Source: Phyto melanocephala (lineage: Eukaryota > Arthropoda > Insecta > Diptera > Rhinophoridae). Taken from it: a stretch of 64,000 nt of DNA. The stretch spans positions 58,327,997 to 58,391,996 of the forward strand of contig OW799237.1 of the NCBI GenBank assembly GCA_941918925.1, written 5' to 3'. Under the pieces are notes generated by a model. That model did not search any database and was not told the DNA's origin. It saw only the letters and a program-made list of their open reading frames with translations. The translations under genes and the position numbers were made by a program. Numbering within the stretch: the first letter of the stretch is position 1; each line of letters starts with the position of its first letter. Below are positions 37,186 through 49,291 of this stretch, piece after piece.

Positions 37186-37846
37186 CCAAAAACTTCCATT
37201 TTTGCACATAATTTTTCTAAATACTAACATTTATATTTAAAAAATAAAAACAATAATCAAATGGTAGTAAATGAATATAATTTACCAATTAATATATTAA
37301 TAATTTATATATATTATTTAATTAGTATTTGAAAATATCCAAAAAACCGGTTTGTTTACATCAATATTTAAAGAAAAGTGTTACTAAGCAAAAGTATATG
37401 CCACTACTTTGGTAATTTATTCGAATCATAATTAATTTCCTATATAAGTATTGATATAATTGGAATATATGTCCTGACTTAACTTTTATTTAGAATATAT
37501 GGCTTAAGATATCAAAATTTAAGGCATTTCTACATATTTCCTTACAGCGTTTGTTTTCTTTATTTTGTAAAATATTTTCATTGACATTAAAAGTTATCTA
37601 CTATAAATTCATGTTTCAAGTTTATATGATAAACTATTTAACATGTAACTTTTATAAAAAAATAAGACGCTTAAATGGAAATATGATTTTTAATTGAAAT
37701 GTTTATTGGCGAATTATTTGAACTTTGTGTTTTACCACTAAAAATATTGTTTTACAAAAACTTAAACATAACAAATCAAACAAATTCACAAAATTAAAAA
37801 AATTTATACCATAAAAATATCCAGTTTAATTAAACTGGCATCCCTG
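37001..37846. mobile_element. hAT-type non-autonomous element, TIR CAGGGATGCCA
   Basis: Ends CAGGGATGCCA at 37001 and TGGCATCCCTG ending at 37846, flanked by a perfect 8-bp duplication, gttgctag (36993-37000 and 37847-37854). The interior is A/T-rich without a reading frame. The left ~50 bp together with about 84 bp of left flank is duplicated in inverted orientation inside the element (37056-37185). The same terminal motif therefore occurs three times. Confidence 0.82.
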
Positions 37847-37854
37847 GTTGCTAG

Positions 37855-39307
37855 ATGAATTATGGACAGAGACATTTTTTTATGATTTTTAATTTAGGGG
37901 TTGATGAAACAACGACATGCGTTATTTTTTTAGCAATGCCCAGCGAGCATGTGGGATTTATTTTAAATTTATAAAAAAGAAAACAATCTTATATTAAGAT
38001 ATATTTATTAGTTTTAACAGATATATTTGTTGTTTAGTGTTTTTCTTATTAACTTTTTTTAGATATTTTAAGTCCGTCAAGAAAAAATTATATGGTTTTT
38101 GTTTGTTTTTCTTTATTGATTTTCCAAAAAACAAAAACAGAATATCGTTTTTTTCTGCGGGAAAATAATAATCAGATAATAGCATTATGTTTATTTACTT
38201 ATAAATAACTATTTAGTGGTTGATTAAAACCTTTTAAAATTGATTTGTCTCGTTATACAGCTTAAAATATTAGCTTAGAATGTATAACACGGCATAATAC
38301 ATTAATATTTGTGTTCTTGTTTGCTGGGTATCAGGTATTTTACAGAAATAATTACACTCTCTTTGTTGTGTTCCTATCCAGCGTTGTCAACTTTGGCTTT
38401 ATGCAATATTATTTGTGCTTTTTAAAATTTTTGTCGCGCAAAAAAATTGAGTCAGTGCTCGATGTGATTTCTCAAATTCTTTAGTGCATTATTTTTCTTA
38501 TCGAAGTAAAAATACTAAATTCAAATAAAGAATAATTTTTGCAAGGTAAATTTCTTACGAAACAACGCAACAAAAATGATAAGAATTAATAATAGACAAT
38601 GCTTTTGTTATAAAGATCTTTAGCTTACATTTAAAAAACTGTATAAATAGATTATATATTTTATGTTATTATTAGTTATAATTTAAATATATATGTTTCT
38701 GATATCTTCTATAGTTAAACAAACATAACTTTTTATAAAAGTAAAGAAAAGAATTATGATATGCATAAAACCAAAAGCTGTAATTATTTTTAAAGTAGCG
38801 ATTATATGACCAACCGTGAAGTTAAAGTTACAACTTTAACTTAAAATTTATTATTATTATTAATGATATTATATGGAAACTTATTTTAGGCCTAAAGTTT
38901 CTAATAACGAAATTTATAATTTTATAAAATAAATAAAATCGAAAATTCAAAATTTTAAACTTTACGCATATTCTTAAAAAACAAACGTTTTTTCCTGTTT
39001 TGATGTTTTTTGAATCATAAAGTTGACAGCACTTGTGATGTAATAGAACCTCTCACTTCACGATGAGAAGTAGATTTTTATACATAAAAAGCAGGGATGG
39101 AAAGGTTAATATCTGACTTTGAATACAATTTATGGTAATAATTATTCATACTCTCAAATCTCACTGTGTGAACACAAATTCGATTTCAAAATAAAGTTTT
39201 AAAATTTTTTTTAATGAATGTTCCATTATGTGGTCCAGAACATAAAAACATTTACAGGTTTTTTCTGGCATTAATTTATATGGGTCAGATAGGCTGTCAT
39301 CACTACC
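37855..39307. other. unassigned AT-rich DNA
   Basis: No coding or repeat signal beyond low complexity. CAGGGATGGAA at 39092 resembles a hAT end (a possible partner is CCAGCCCTG at 39891), but no target duplication supports it. Confidence 0.4.
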
Positions 39308-39440
39308 TGGGGCCGAATTACGGCATTCGAACGTGATCGAAATTGCAAAATTCTTATTAGAATTTCTATACCTAAAGCACAGTGAACTCGATCGTTCGAG
39401 TAAAATTTCGATCGTGATCGAATGCCGTAATTCGGCCCCA
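39308..39440. mobile_element. palindromic MITE, TIR GGCCGAATTACGGCATTCGA
   Basis: The 133-bp sequence has ~37-bp inverted ends around an A/T-rich centre. The second copy is at 40821-40942. The ends read (T)GGGGCCGAATTACGG here. No clear target duplication at this copy. Confidence 0.78.
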
Positions 39441-39978
39441 GTATAAGAGCACCCTTCTTAATGATGGATTTTCCTTGGAAATTTGTGTTTTTTTTTTCAA
39501 TAATTAAGGTCAAAATTCTTACAGATTTTTTCCTAACAAAAAGCAATGTAAATACATACGTAGTTATATAAATAGTAAATCAAAATAAAAAAAACATTGT
39601 TAAATACATATCTATTGCCAGTATCAATTCAACTAAATTTTCACTTTTATTTTCTTTAATTTTTACTTATCTTTTTCTGCTTTTATATCAAAATAATTTT
39701 TTTTAAGTTGATAAGCCATACAAATTTCAGGTATAACAGTTGCGTTTCTTAATACTAAAAATAAATAATAAATATAAGTAGATTTATTTTTATTTAAAGA
39801 AAACATTTTATTATTATGTGTTAGCTCGTTGCTTATTTAAATTAATAAGCAATATAAATTATGTTATATATATTTACTATACAAATAGTTCCAGCCCTGA
39901 CGAATTTCTTTTTGTTTGATAAAAAATGAAAGAGCAGAATAAAGCACTTTTACTTGTTTTTTACTTGTTTTTTTGTTC
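39441..39978. other. unassigned AT-rich DNA
   Basis: Nothing recognised. Confidence 0.4.
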
Positions 39979-40079
39979 AAAAGTACTTATAAGTATGTCG
40001 CAATACTTATAAGTATTTTGCCAATACTTATAAGTATTTTGCCAATACTTATAAGTATTTTGCCAATACTTATAAGTAA
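39979..40079. repeat. tandem repeat, 21-bp unit, about 4.5 copies
   Basis: The unit is ACTTATAAGTATTTTGCCAAT; each copy carries the 10-bp palindrome ACTTATAAGT. The first copy deviates (gtcgcaat). Confidence 0.92.
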
Positions 40080-40678
40080 TTTGTTTTCGCACATGTATAT
40101 CCGAATAATACGTATGTATAGAGAGTATTTTTGAAAATAAGTAATAAATATACTCGTAACCGTAGCAATTCATGCATGTACGAGTAGCTATTTTCTGTGA
40201 TAAATGCATGGTTATACTTATAACCGAAAAAGATAAGTAAATATTCGAGTTATTTTTTTTTCGGATAACCGAAGTCAGACTCTGATATACATATTTTTTA
40301 ACACTCATTTGATTGAAGAGTTAACAGAATGAAATACACATTATTCCAGCTGAATAATTATCCTTCGTCCAATAATTTTTTTTAAGCATTAGCTTTTAAA
40401 AATATGTCAAATTTTATCTTTTCTTACACATTAATTATCAGTTGTTATTTCGGTCAAGATGGACGGGAAAAACTAATTCAGACTTTTGAAAAAAATGCAT
40501 ATGGACTTTAAAAAAAATAGAAAAGAAGACAATACTTTGAATAAAGTATCAATTCACTTTGTTATTATAATAAATAAATTTTCAAGCATAAAAAAATCGA
40601 CATTATTAACTTGTATGTATACCCAATAAATAATATTTTTTTTATAAAAACAAACGATTGATCTTAAGCTCAAGAATA
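40080..40678. other. unassigned AT-rich DNA
   Basis: Contains 'taaccgaaaaagataagtaa' and 'ggataaccgaagtcagactctg' blocks that echo 36600-36780. No gene. Confidence 0.35.
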
Positions 40679-41962
40679 AAAACAAGTAAGAGCACTATAT
40701 TCGGCTGTGCCGAATCTTTTATACCCACCACCAATTTTGTGTACATTTAAAGCACAATAATTATTATTTTGTTAATGGCTTTCTTTGTAGAGGGTGGTTA
40801 AATTTTAAATTTAAAACAGAGGCCGAATTACGGCACTCGAACGTGATCGAAATTTGAAAACTCTTATTAGAATCTATAAACCTAAAGCATACTCGATCGT
40901 TCGAGTAAAATTTCGATCGATATCGAATGCCGTAATTCGGCCACAGGTCTGTATAAAATGTTAGAACATCTATGAATGCCTTCTAAATTCGTTAAATGAG
41001 AAGCATTGCTGTTTATCGCGATAGTGTGGCAAAAAAACAGTCAACTTCGACTCATCATCGTGCCAAACAATTGAGCATCAGCAATGTTATTTAAAATTTG
41101 GACTATCGGATCGAGGTGTGCCGTTGAGGTCGCGCGGCCATTTGGCCGATATTTTGTTCCATACATAATTGAACCATACAAATATTATCATTAAAAAAGA
41201 AATGATAATAATTTCCCTATAAAATTCCTTTGTAGTTTGTGCAAAAAAATGTTACTAGAGTCATCTAGTGTTCTACGTGATGTTTAGCAAAGACATCATC
41301 CTCAGTGTTTGCAAAATGTAGTGGCGCCTTCAACAGATGTCGCCATCTGCAATGAATAAATGCTAATGAATATGACTAATATATTTTTATAAAAATTTAA
41401 AAAAAAAGTGGGCGTGGCACATTTATTTTCCGTTATAACGAAGACTTTGACCAAAAAACCATGTTTGCAAAATTTCAGAACCGTACATATAGTTTTGTCA
41501 GTTTTATTACGTTTTAAACTTCAAATATACACTGAGCGGGGGAGAAATATTCTTTTGACTCGAGAAATATATATTCGAAGTTTCATGACTCTACGTTCAT
41601 CCGTTTGGACACAATTCCATTTTATTCGATGTTAGCAGGACACGGTTTTTTCGACCTATTCTTGCTTTACGAGCTATAACTCTCTGCCTAATATTCCGAT
41701 TTAGCCCATTTTCAATACCAAACAAACCTTGTCTATAAGAAAGATTCTGGCAAAATTTGAGCCGCCTAGCTTTTTCGGTGCGACCTCTATCGTGCTTTCA
41801 ACAGACGGACAGACGGACGGACATAGCTAGATCGTCATCAAATCAAACCCTGATTCAGAATATATATACTTTATGGGGTCTAAAATGGATATTTCGATGT
41901 GTTACAAACGGAATGACAAAATGAATATACCCCCACCATTTTTTTGGTGGCGGGTATAAAAA
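40679..41962 (+). repeat. mini-me/DINE-like element, type A, with inserts
   Basis: Starts 'aaacaagtaagagcac' and TTCGGCTGTGCCGAA, then 'tatacccaccaccaattttg'. It carries cagacggacagacggacgg at 41802-41820 and ends 'ttttttggtggcgggtat'. It is about 480 bp longer than the 21290 copy because of a palindromic MITE (40821-40942) and an extra stretch at about 40980-41400. Confidence 0.78.
40821..40942. mobile_element. second copy of the palindromic MITE
   Basis: Ends GGCCGAATTACGGCACTCGA and its complement, collinear with 39308-39440 including the central 'ctcgatcgttcgagtaaaat'. Flanks acaga/acagg suggest a 4-5-bp duplication. Inserted into a mini-me copy. Confidence 0.8.
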
Positions 41963-41984
41963 CAAAATAATACTGAAAATATTG

Positions 41985-42059
41985 TATGTATGTATGTATA
42001 TGTATATGTATTTATGTATGTATGTATGTATGTATGTATGTATGTATGTATGTATGTTT
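41985..42059. repeat. TATG microsatellite
   Basis: About 18 imperfect to perfect ATGT/TATG units directly after the mini-me copy, in line with the microsatellite-seeding habit of such elements. Confidence 0.95.
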
Positions 42060-42880
42060 ACTGCTATTAAATTTCATGATACTGTTCGTTGTTTACAATT
42101 AATCTAAAACTATTACTTTGTTTTATAAAACATCTAAGATTTTTTCTACTTAAGTTTGCAACAACCTTTTGTAAGGACTGCGTTTGAATAAAATTGGCCA
42201 TCATATAATTTAAAAAATCTGCTGAACCTCACATTCAATTTAAAAATTATAACTTTCTATTAAGATTATTATCAACTATTATAGAAATTTTCTATTATTT
42301 TTATTTTACTGTTTTTTTTTTATTTCTACTACGACTTACATAAACGATTTTATGGTATTATTATGGTATGTCTTTCGAGCTGCTAAAAACTGCTGAAAAT
42401 TTTTGTCATATTTGGAAAATTTTATTTTCCTTTTGGTCTTAAATTTCTAGTCTGTATTCCATGATGAGTCTGGAATGTAGAACTCCTTGCCTGGAAGCTG
42501 TGAGAAGTCAGCTTAAACATACTTCTCGTCGATTTTTGTTTAGTTTTTTGACCGGCTTTCTGCCCACTCATTTCTATTTAAAACCTGCTTCTTTTTTGAA
42601 TGTTTGGGTAATCAGTACTATAAATCTTTAAGGGTATTCAATATTCAAAACTAAATACTTGTGTGTTTTATTTAAATTATATAGACAAAGTTGAATTAAA
42701 ATTAAAACGAAAAATCATTTTTTTTTTAATTTTTATAGTACAAAAAGTACAGTATGGAGTACCAATATAAAGTGCATTGAGTAATAAAAAGTATACATTT
42801 ATTACAACACAACGTATTTGAATCGAACAGTTGTTTTGATAAATTAAATTTTTTTAAAAATTTTCGGTTCGCGTACTTTT
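42060..42880. other. unassigned AT-rich DNA
   Basis: No coding signal or repeat boundary recognised up to the LINE insertion. Confidence 0.4.
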
Positions 42881-42891
42881 TACTCGAAACG

Positions 42892-45191
42892 GCAGTACGG
42901 ATGATAACCAAGGGGGACAGCAATTGCTGGAGTTTGTGGAGTGTCATGACCTGCTGGTCCTGAACAGGGGTGTCGAGCCCACCTTCGTGGATGCACGTAG
43001 GGCGAAGGTAATCGACATCACCTTATGCTCTGTCGAGATGCTGGATAGAGTTGGGAATTGGAGAGTGGTGGACAGATTAACCATGTCTGACCACAGGGCT
43101 ATCCAGTTTGAGATTCTATATGGTAGGAGGCGGAGGAAGGTGCGTAGGCGTATCAGGGTGCCGAGGAATACGGATCGCACTAAGTACGATGAGTGCCTCT
43201 CGGGACTTTTGCGGAGTGTTCCACACCGGGCACTCCGAAATACGGAGGATATTGAGCGGACGGTGAAGAGGGTAAACTCTACTGTCGGACTTGTCTTCGA
43301 GAATGCGTGTCCTCTCACGTTAGTAGATGAAAAGGATTCTACTCCATGGTGGAGTAGTGAATTGGAATCCATGAAGAGTGACACGAGGAGGACCTTTAAT
43401 CGTTACATGAGGGGGGGAATCCTAGCTTATGGGACGAGTATAAGGCGAAGAAGAAGCTGAAGAGAACTATACGTCTTTGGAAACGAACGTGGAGGGAATT
43501 CTGCTCCGCCGTGATGGATACATCAAGTGGGGAGACTGCAGAGGATGGTGTCTAGAGACCCTGTCTCCAGAATGGGGCTTATTCGCAGGAGCGATGGCAG
43601 CATGACGGAGACGATGGGGGGACATTACAGTCGCTGATAGGGGTTTATTTTCCTGGAAGTTTCATTTCGAATGACTTATGGATTCCCGTTAACAGGGGAG
43701 CCAGTGAGGTAAGGCGAAGGGATGCTGAAAGGATAGTAGCTCTTAATGGGGTTAGAAGTGCAATTTTGTCTTTTGCCCCATTTAAGGCGGCTGAGATGGA
43801 TGGGATATTTCCTGCATTACTACAGTGGGGTATGAACACTCTACTTGTGGTGATTAGGGAAATATTTGTTGGCTGTCTTTCGACAGGGTATATTCCGGTG
43901 GCATGATGGGAGACCAGGGTGATTTTTCTTCTTAAACCGGGGGAGACTGCCCTGCACGAACTGGTAAGGGTTGCTGAGAGGGGGGTTTTCAATGGTGATC
44001 TGGCTTTGTCCGTATTTATGGACATAGAAGGCGCTTTTGCTAGGATCTCTTTTGATAGACTGGGAAATGCTCTCGATGAGCGCGGGGTCGATTCTGTTGT
44101 AGTAAAGTGGATCGGCGCCATGCTCCAATGTATGGCAGTGAATCTCAGGAGCGGAAGCACCAGGATTCGGGGAAGGGTGGTCAGGGAATGTCCGCAAGGA
44201 GGGGTCTTATCACCTCTGCTGTGGAACATAACTGTGGACAGCCTTCTCAGGAGACTGGAGGTAATGGGCATACATACGGTAGGGTATGCAGATGATGTGG
44301 CAATTATGGTTGGTGGTAAGTTCATGGAGACCATTTTAGGTTGCATGAGACAGGCGCTCAGACTAACCGAAGAATGGTGTTGTGAACAGGGACTCACCTA
44401 AGGTTGCACACTGTATTTACACAGTGGTGGTGAGACCCACGATCACTTACGCATCTGTTGTCTGGTGGCCGAAGGCCTCTCAGGCGACGGTTAGGCTGAA
44501 GTTGGACGGGGTTCAAAGGATTACTTGCATTGGTATATGTGGCGCGATACGTACCACACCAACGCAAGCGATGGAGACAATGCTGGGATTGCTGCCGTTG
44601 GACTTATTTGTAAGGGAGACGGCGGCAAGAACGGCTATTCGGATACGAAGCGATGGCATTTGATATCGCTTTGGATCGGTTTTGGGGCATAGGAGAATCC
44701 TGGACCTCGTGGATAGAGATTAGGGAGGCTCAGATGCCGATGGAGCGCATGAGTCGGGTGAAAGTGGTCGAAGGGCTACATCACACGCTCATAGCGGATG
44801 GATTCATGCATGATGAGTGCATGGAGAATGGCATCAGTATCTTTACTGATGGGTCCTTTATGGACGGAAGGGCACCCTGAAACTGGGGGAGTACGTGTCA
44901 GTCTATAAGGCAGAAATGCTTGTTTGCTGCACGCGTTAGACCACCTGTTGGAATGTCGAATGTATGGGAAGAGAATTCTTATTGCACTTGACAACCAGTC
45001 GGTTATAAAACGTATGCAGCGGATAGATGTGAACTCCTATTTGGTGCTTGAGTGTGTTCTAAAGCTCAATAGGTGTGCTTCTACAAATGATGTAACGCTG
45101 ATGTGGGTTAAGGGACACGTGGGCATAGCTGGGAATGAGGGAGATGCTGGCGATATTCGATATTCCCCCTACATGTGTATATATATATATA
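42892..45191 (+). pseudogene. LOA/R1-type LINE fragment: endonuclease end, RT, RNase H
   Basis: GC-rich block flanked by the 11-bp direct repeat tactcgaaacg (42881-42891 and 45192-45202). On the plus strand in changing frames: endonuclease end 'NRGVEPTFVDARRAKVIDIT' and 'MSDHRAIQFE'; RT palm with 'SVFMDIEGAFARISFDRL', 'CPQGGVLSPLLWNITVDSLL' and 'VGYADDVAIMV' (YADD at 44285-44296); thumb region 'VRPTITYASVVWWPKAS' and 'TTPTQAMETMLGLLPLDLF'; RNase H 'SIFTDGSFMDG' (from 44836), 'ALDNQSVIK' and 'MWVKGHVGIAGNEGDAGDIR'. RNase H and thumb wording suggest the LOA group. About 40 residues are missing between 'FLLKPGE' and 'TALHELVRV' (near 43943). At least four frame changes. Both the 5' end and the true 3' end are absent. 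Confidence 0.85.
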
Positions 45192-45237
45192 TACTCGAAA
45201 CGTTATTTGTAAGTTATGTTGTCAGTCGCCCCATCCA

Positions 45238-46033
45238 TAGGGTTGCCATTTCTATTTAAAAAAAAAAAGAGGACGCCAGCATAAAAAATGTAGGACATAT
45301 GCCCAAAAAAAGAGGACACATTTAAAAAAAATTAAATTTGATAAAATTTACGATGCCATTTCAAATACAAAAACAAAATTTGTTTTTACGAAAAAACTTA
45401 GTTTACAAAAATACAAACTGAACATGTCATTCTGATTTAATGGTTGAAAATAAGAACAAAAAAACAAAAAAAAACAACAAAAATTCATTGCATTCATTAT
45501 CGGGAATGTACACTTTTAAAAATTTTACATATATTTTTCAACACTTTCAATTTGAGCCAATATATTACCATGGCATCTTTTCAAATATTTGTAAAACTCT
45601 AGGCAATCCATAACAAAATTATATACCCTTACTATATTTTTTGTTCAAGACTTTCTTCTATATCTGGAAAACAAACTTTATGAAAAACACACAGCTGACA
45701 AGCAGTCCCCTTTGCCGAACTTTTTTAAAATAAAAGACAAGTTAAAATAGGCCACTTCGATAAATAGCGACAATTAAGGATAATAAAACTAATTTTGTAC
45801 AAAGAGAAGTTTTAAAATTGTACCTTTTCAAAACTGATTGTACGAGCACCTAAATCTTTTTTTTATACATTTTGTGGCCTGTGATTTTAAGTTTAAATGT
45901 AAGAAAAAAACTTCAGAGAAGGTACAAGAAGCCGGACAACCCCGGACATTTGCTGAAAAAAGTAGTAGGACTGCCCCGGATGCCCTAAAAACGAGGACGG
46001 TGTCCGGGGAAAAGAGGACGGATGGCAACCCTA
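45238..46033. mobile_element. hAT-type non-autonomous element, TIR TAGGGTTGCCAT
   Basis: Ends TAGGGTTGCCAT (45238) and ATGGCAACCCTA (ending 46033), flanked by the perfect 8-bp duplication cccatcca (45230-45237 and 46034-46041). Subterminal 'gaggac' blocks occur at both ends (aaagaggacgcc on the left, gaggacggtgtccggggaaa on the right). No transposase. It sits at the truncated end of a mariner relic and close to the LINE. Confidence 0.88.
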
Positions 46034-46041
46034 CCCATCCA

Positions 46042-46547
46042 TAATCATCGCGATCATTTTCACCATTAACATTCGTCGCCTGGCCTCAAAAATTTTTGAA
46101 AAAAAAAATGGTAAAATTATTTATCTCATGCGTGGATAAGGCACACCAAACAGTTACCCTGGAGCAATGCAATGGTTTTTGATGTTTCAACCGAGGGTTG
46201 CGATTTCTTCGAGAGCAGTAACGGCAGTTTTGCTTGAAAATGTGGCGGTTTAAGTGAAATTGAGCCTCGTCGCTCCAAAAAATGGGATTTAAAGTACGAA
46301 AGTGCTCCAACATAGTTTTACAAAAATGTTTGCCTTAATCAAAGTCATAGCGTAAGATATTCATAGCCGAAGCAGTTGCCCAACTTCTCTACACTTACGA
46401 ACGAATTAAATTTACACTCGGTCCATCACCTTTTCGCCGAATACTTAACTTTAAACAAAATTGTCGACGAGCAATTATGTAAGAATCATTACTCTTAAAA
46501 AATTTCTCCTCAACGAACGCGCGATGCTCACTTGAGCACTGCGACAT
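46042..46547 (-). pseudogene. mariner-like transposase relic
   Basis: Start ATG at 46547: MSQCSSEHRAFVEEKFFKSN, then 'DSYIIARRQFCLKLSIRRK'. An internal deletion removes the middle of the N-terminal domain. Then an open stretch at 46313-46086: 'MLEHFRTLNPIFWSDEAQFH' (first catalytic aspartate in WSDEA), 'LNRHIFKQNCRYC', 'KPLHCSRVTVWCALSTHEI', and finally 'NVNGEN'. It ends at the hAT element's target site. The wording is that of the common insect mariner group with QQDGATAHTA, whose C-terminal half is lost here. Confidence 0.75.
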
Positions 46548-47900
46548 CGTGACTGACAATTTCGCACAATTGATAATTCAAACGGCACCACCCTCCCTTT
46601 GCACCGTTTATTACTTTTTGAAATAATCGTATTTAAAAATATAAATTTGCCACCAGACATGTCCCTTAAAAAGTTTATTTCCAAAATTATTTATTTCCCA
46701 ACAAAACTAGCTCACACGCAGAAGTTATTTTATGCTGACCTAGTGTCAGCAATAATTATTTCATTTATATTGAATTGTAACTTTAAACCGTTGTTTTTAA
46801 CTTTGACAACGTGACTAAATCTTGAATGAAAATGCAACGTAATGAATACAAAAAATTATGCTTCTTGCTAATTATAACATTAAGTTTTAAGGCAGTTCAA
46901 AAACTATCCCGAAAAGCGGCTCCCTGTGAAGATTAAATAACAAAAATAAAGAATATATTTTTTTCAATTAAATAATACCGAAATCCCGAAAAATCACGTG
47001 ATTCCGAAAAATCTCGAATCCAAAATCAATCCCGTTTAGAATCCCTAATACACACATGCACACTTATGCTTAAATTTTCACGATGTTAACGTTATTCAGT
47101 GTAATTTTTTAGTGATGAAACCGAAACAATCGGAAGATGTTGAGAGGAATAAAATGAGATAAAAACATATTTTAAAGATGTACAAATCAAAAATTTTCCA
47201 ATAAACAGATTTTAAAAAAAGGGTTATTGCAAAATATGTTATGAAAATTTTTTCAAACGCAGTCCTTAGTTGCTTTAATTTCTCTTATGCAACACAGTTT
47301 TAATGTTTTTTTTTCAGAGCCTTGTTTGATTTACTGAAGTAAAATTTCATGAAATGATTTTACCTGGATGCATTTCACTTTTGTAATTGCTTTCATTTTT
47401 TTAGTGTTCTGTAAATCTGTTAGACGATAGACTTTTTTGTAAAACAAAGTTAAACAAGGTGTAAATAATTAGATGAAAATAATAATGAAAATGTTTTTTC
47501 CAGAACTTAGTTACTGTCATTATAATTATAATGGTTAGGTACGAGTGAGCAGTGTAGAATATAAATCAGACTCGAAAAAAAATTAATAAGAATTGTACTG
47601 CATAGATTTTTTAAATCTTATTAAATTTCATTCGATATAAAATTTATTTATTTTAATCAAGTATACAGATGTTTATTTATTGAAGCATAGGTTGAAAAAG
47701 GCAAATTCACACCACAAAAAATTATATAAAAACCTTTGAACATGTTAATCCAAATTGATAAAATTATAAGCAGTTAGATAAAAATTAAATTTACAGATTC
47801 CGATACTCAATATTGTCACAAGAAATTAAAACTTTAGGTGTTTTTCTTTAAATAGCAAAAAAATAAAAAAATTTAAATAATAGCATTTTTTTTTGTTCAT
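46548..47900. other. unassigned AT-rich DNA
   Basis: The first ~100 bp probably form the mariner's 5' end. The remainder shows no coding or repeat signal. Confidence 0.4.
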
Positions 47901-49002
47901 AAAAAACAAGTAAGAGCACAAGTAAGTGCCGAATATTTTATACCCACCACCAACTTTGTTTACTTTTATAGCACAAAATGATTTTTTTGTTATTTACAGT
48001 AATAATCTCTTTATACTAAAATGTTTTACACTCTTTATGGGCATTAAAGTAGGCGTGTCAATATAGTTACTGCTAATAAATAAAACTGAGACATTTCAAT
48101 ATAGTCCTTTCTTCTTCAAAAAACTTTGCCCAAAATTATTTTCATTTAAAATAACGCTTCATATGGGAGGTAGGCGTAAAAGTGGGCATCACCTAAAATT
48201 TCTGGCGTAACAATGACATTGATTAGAAGGATATATGTAGCAAATTTCATCACCATACCTCTAATTTTGACGGTTAAAAGTTAAAAGTGGGCGTTATAGT
48301 AGGCGGGTCGAAGTTGTTTCTGCTAATGAATACAACTTAAATATTTCAATATAGTCCTTTATTATTCCAAAATCTTTATTCACAGAGAAATTATATGAAT
48401 TTGAGATTAAGCGTTATATGGGAGGTGGGCGTAAAAGTAGGCGTGTCACATTTATTTTTCGTTAGTACAAAGCCTTTGCCCAAAAAGCAATGTTTGCAAA
48501 ATTTCTAAATCGTACATCTAATTTTGTCAGTTTTATTAGGTTTTAAATTGTAAATATACCGAAATATACACTTTAACTCCTTTGCTAATGCATAGATTTG
48601 AGCAATTTTCTGGGAAAGTATTGTTTTTACTCATATATTCGAAGTTTCATGACTCTACGTTAATACGTTTGGACACAATTCCATTTTATTCGATGTTGGA
48701 AGGACACGGTTTTTTGACCTACTCTTGTATTACGAGCTATAACTCTCTTCCTAATATTTCGATTTAGCCCATTTTCAATATCAAAAAAACCTTGTGTAAA
48801 AGAAATATTCTGCCAAAATTTGAGATCCCTAGCTTTTTTGGTCCGACCTCTATCGTGCTTTCAACAGACGGACGGACAAAGCTAGATCATCCTAAAATTA
48901 AACCTCGATTTAAAAATACATACTTTATGGGGTCTAAAATTGTGTTACAAACGGAATGACAAAATGAATATACCCCCACCATTTTTTTGGTGGCGGGTAT
49001 AA
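47901..49002 (+). repeat. mini-me/DINE-like element, type A, with internal duplication
   Basis: Begins 'aaaaaacaagtaagagcac' and ends 'ttttttggtggcgggtat'. The palindrome at the start is decayed. The block 'gggaggt.ggcgtaaaagtgggc' followed by 'ctaatttt' occurs twice (about 48162 and 48420), so the copy contains a partial internal duplication. Short ACRG run at 48865-48876. Confidence 0.75.
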
Positions 49003-49283
49003 CTACATCAAAATGTATTTGTGTCGTGCCTCTGGATACCACTTTGAACTTTTTTTTAACTGCACCCCCATTTGTTATCCGATAGTAACGAATCTCATAT
49101 CGTTGATCATGGCTTCATGTGAAGTAGGCCATAATTAGCGGCTAATCCATCTTAAAGAAAATATTTTTAGAACTCATAAACTCATCGTGAAATCGCTTAG
49201 CTATGGTTCTGTAATATCGGACAGTTGGAGGCAACGTACTCCACCGTTTTTATCTGTTATTATTTTTCACACATCTAAAAATA
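49003..49283. other. unassigned DNA
   Basis: Between a mini-me copy and a hAT MITE. Nothing recognised. Confidence 0.4.
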
Positions 49284-49291
49284 ATCTAGAG

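Noticed and set aside
39092..39899. CAGGGATGGAA and its near complement as ends of a hAT element
   Set aside because: Flanks ataaaaag and acgaattt do not match; CAGGGAT is common here, so the pairing may be chance.
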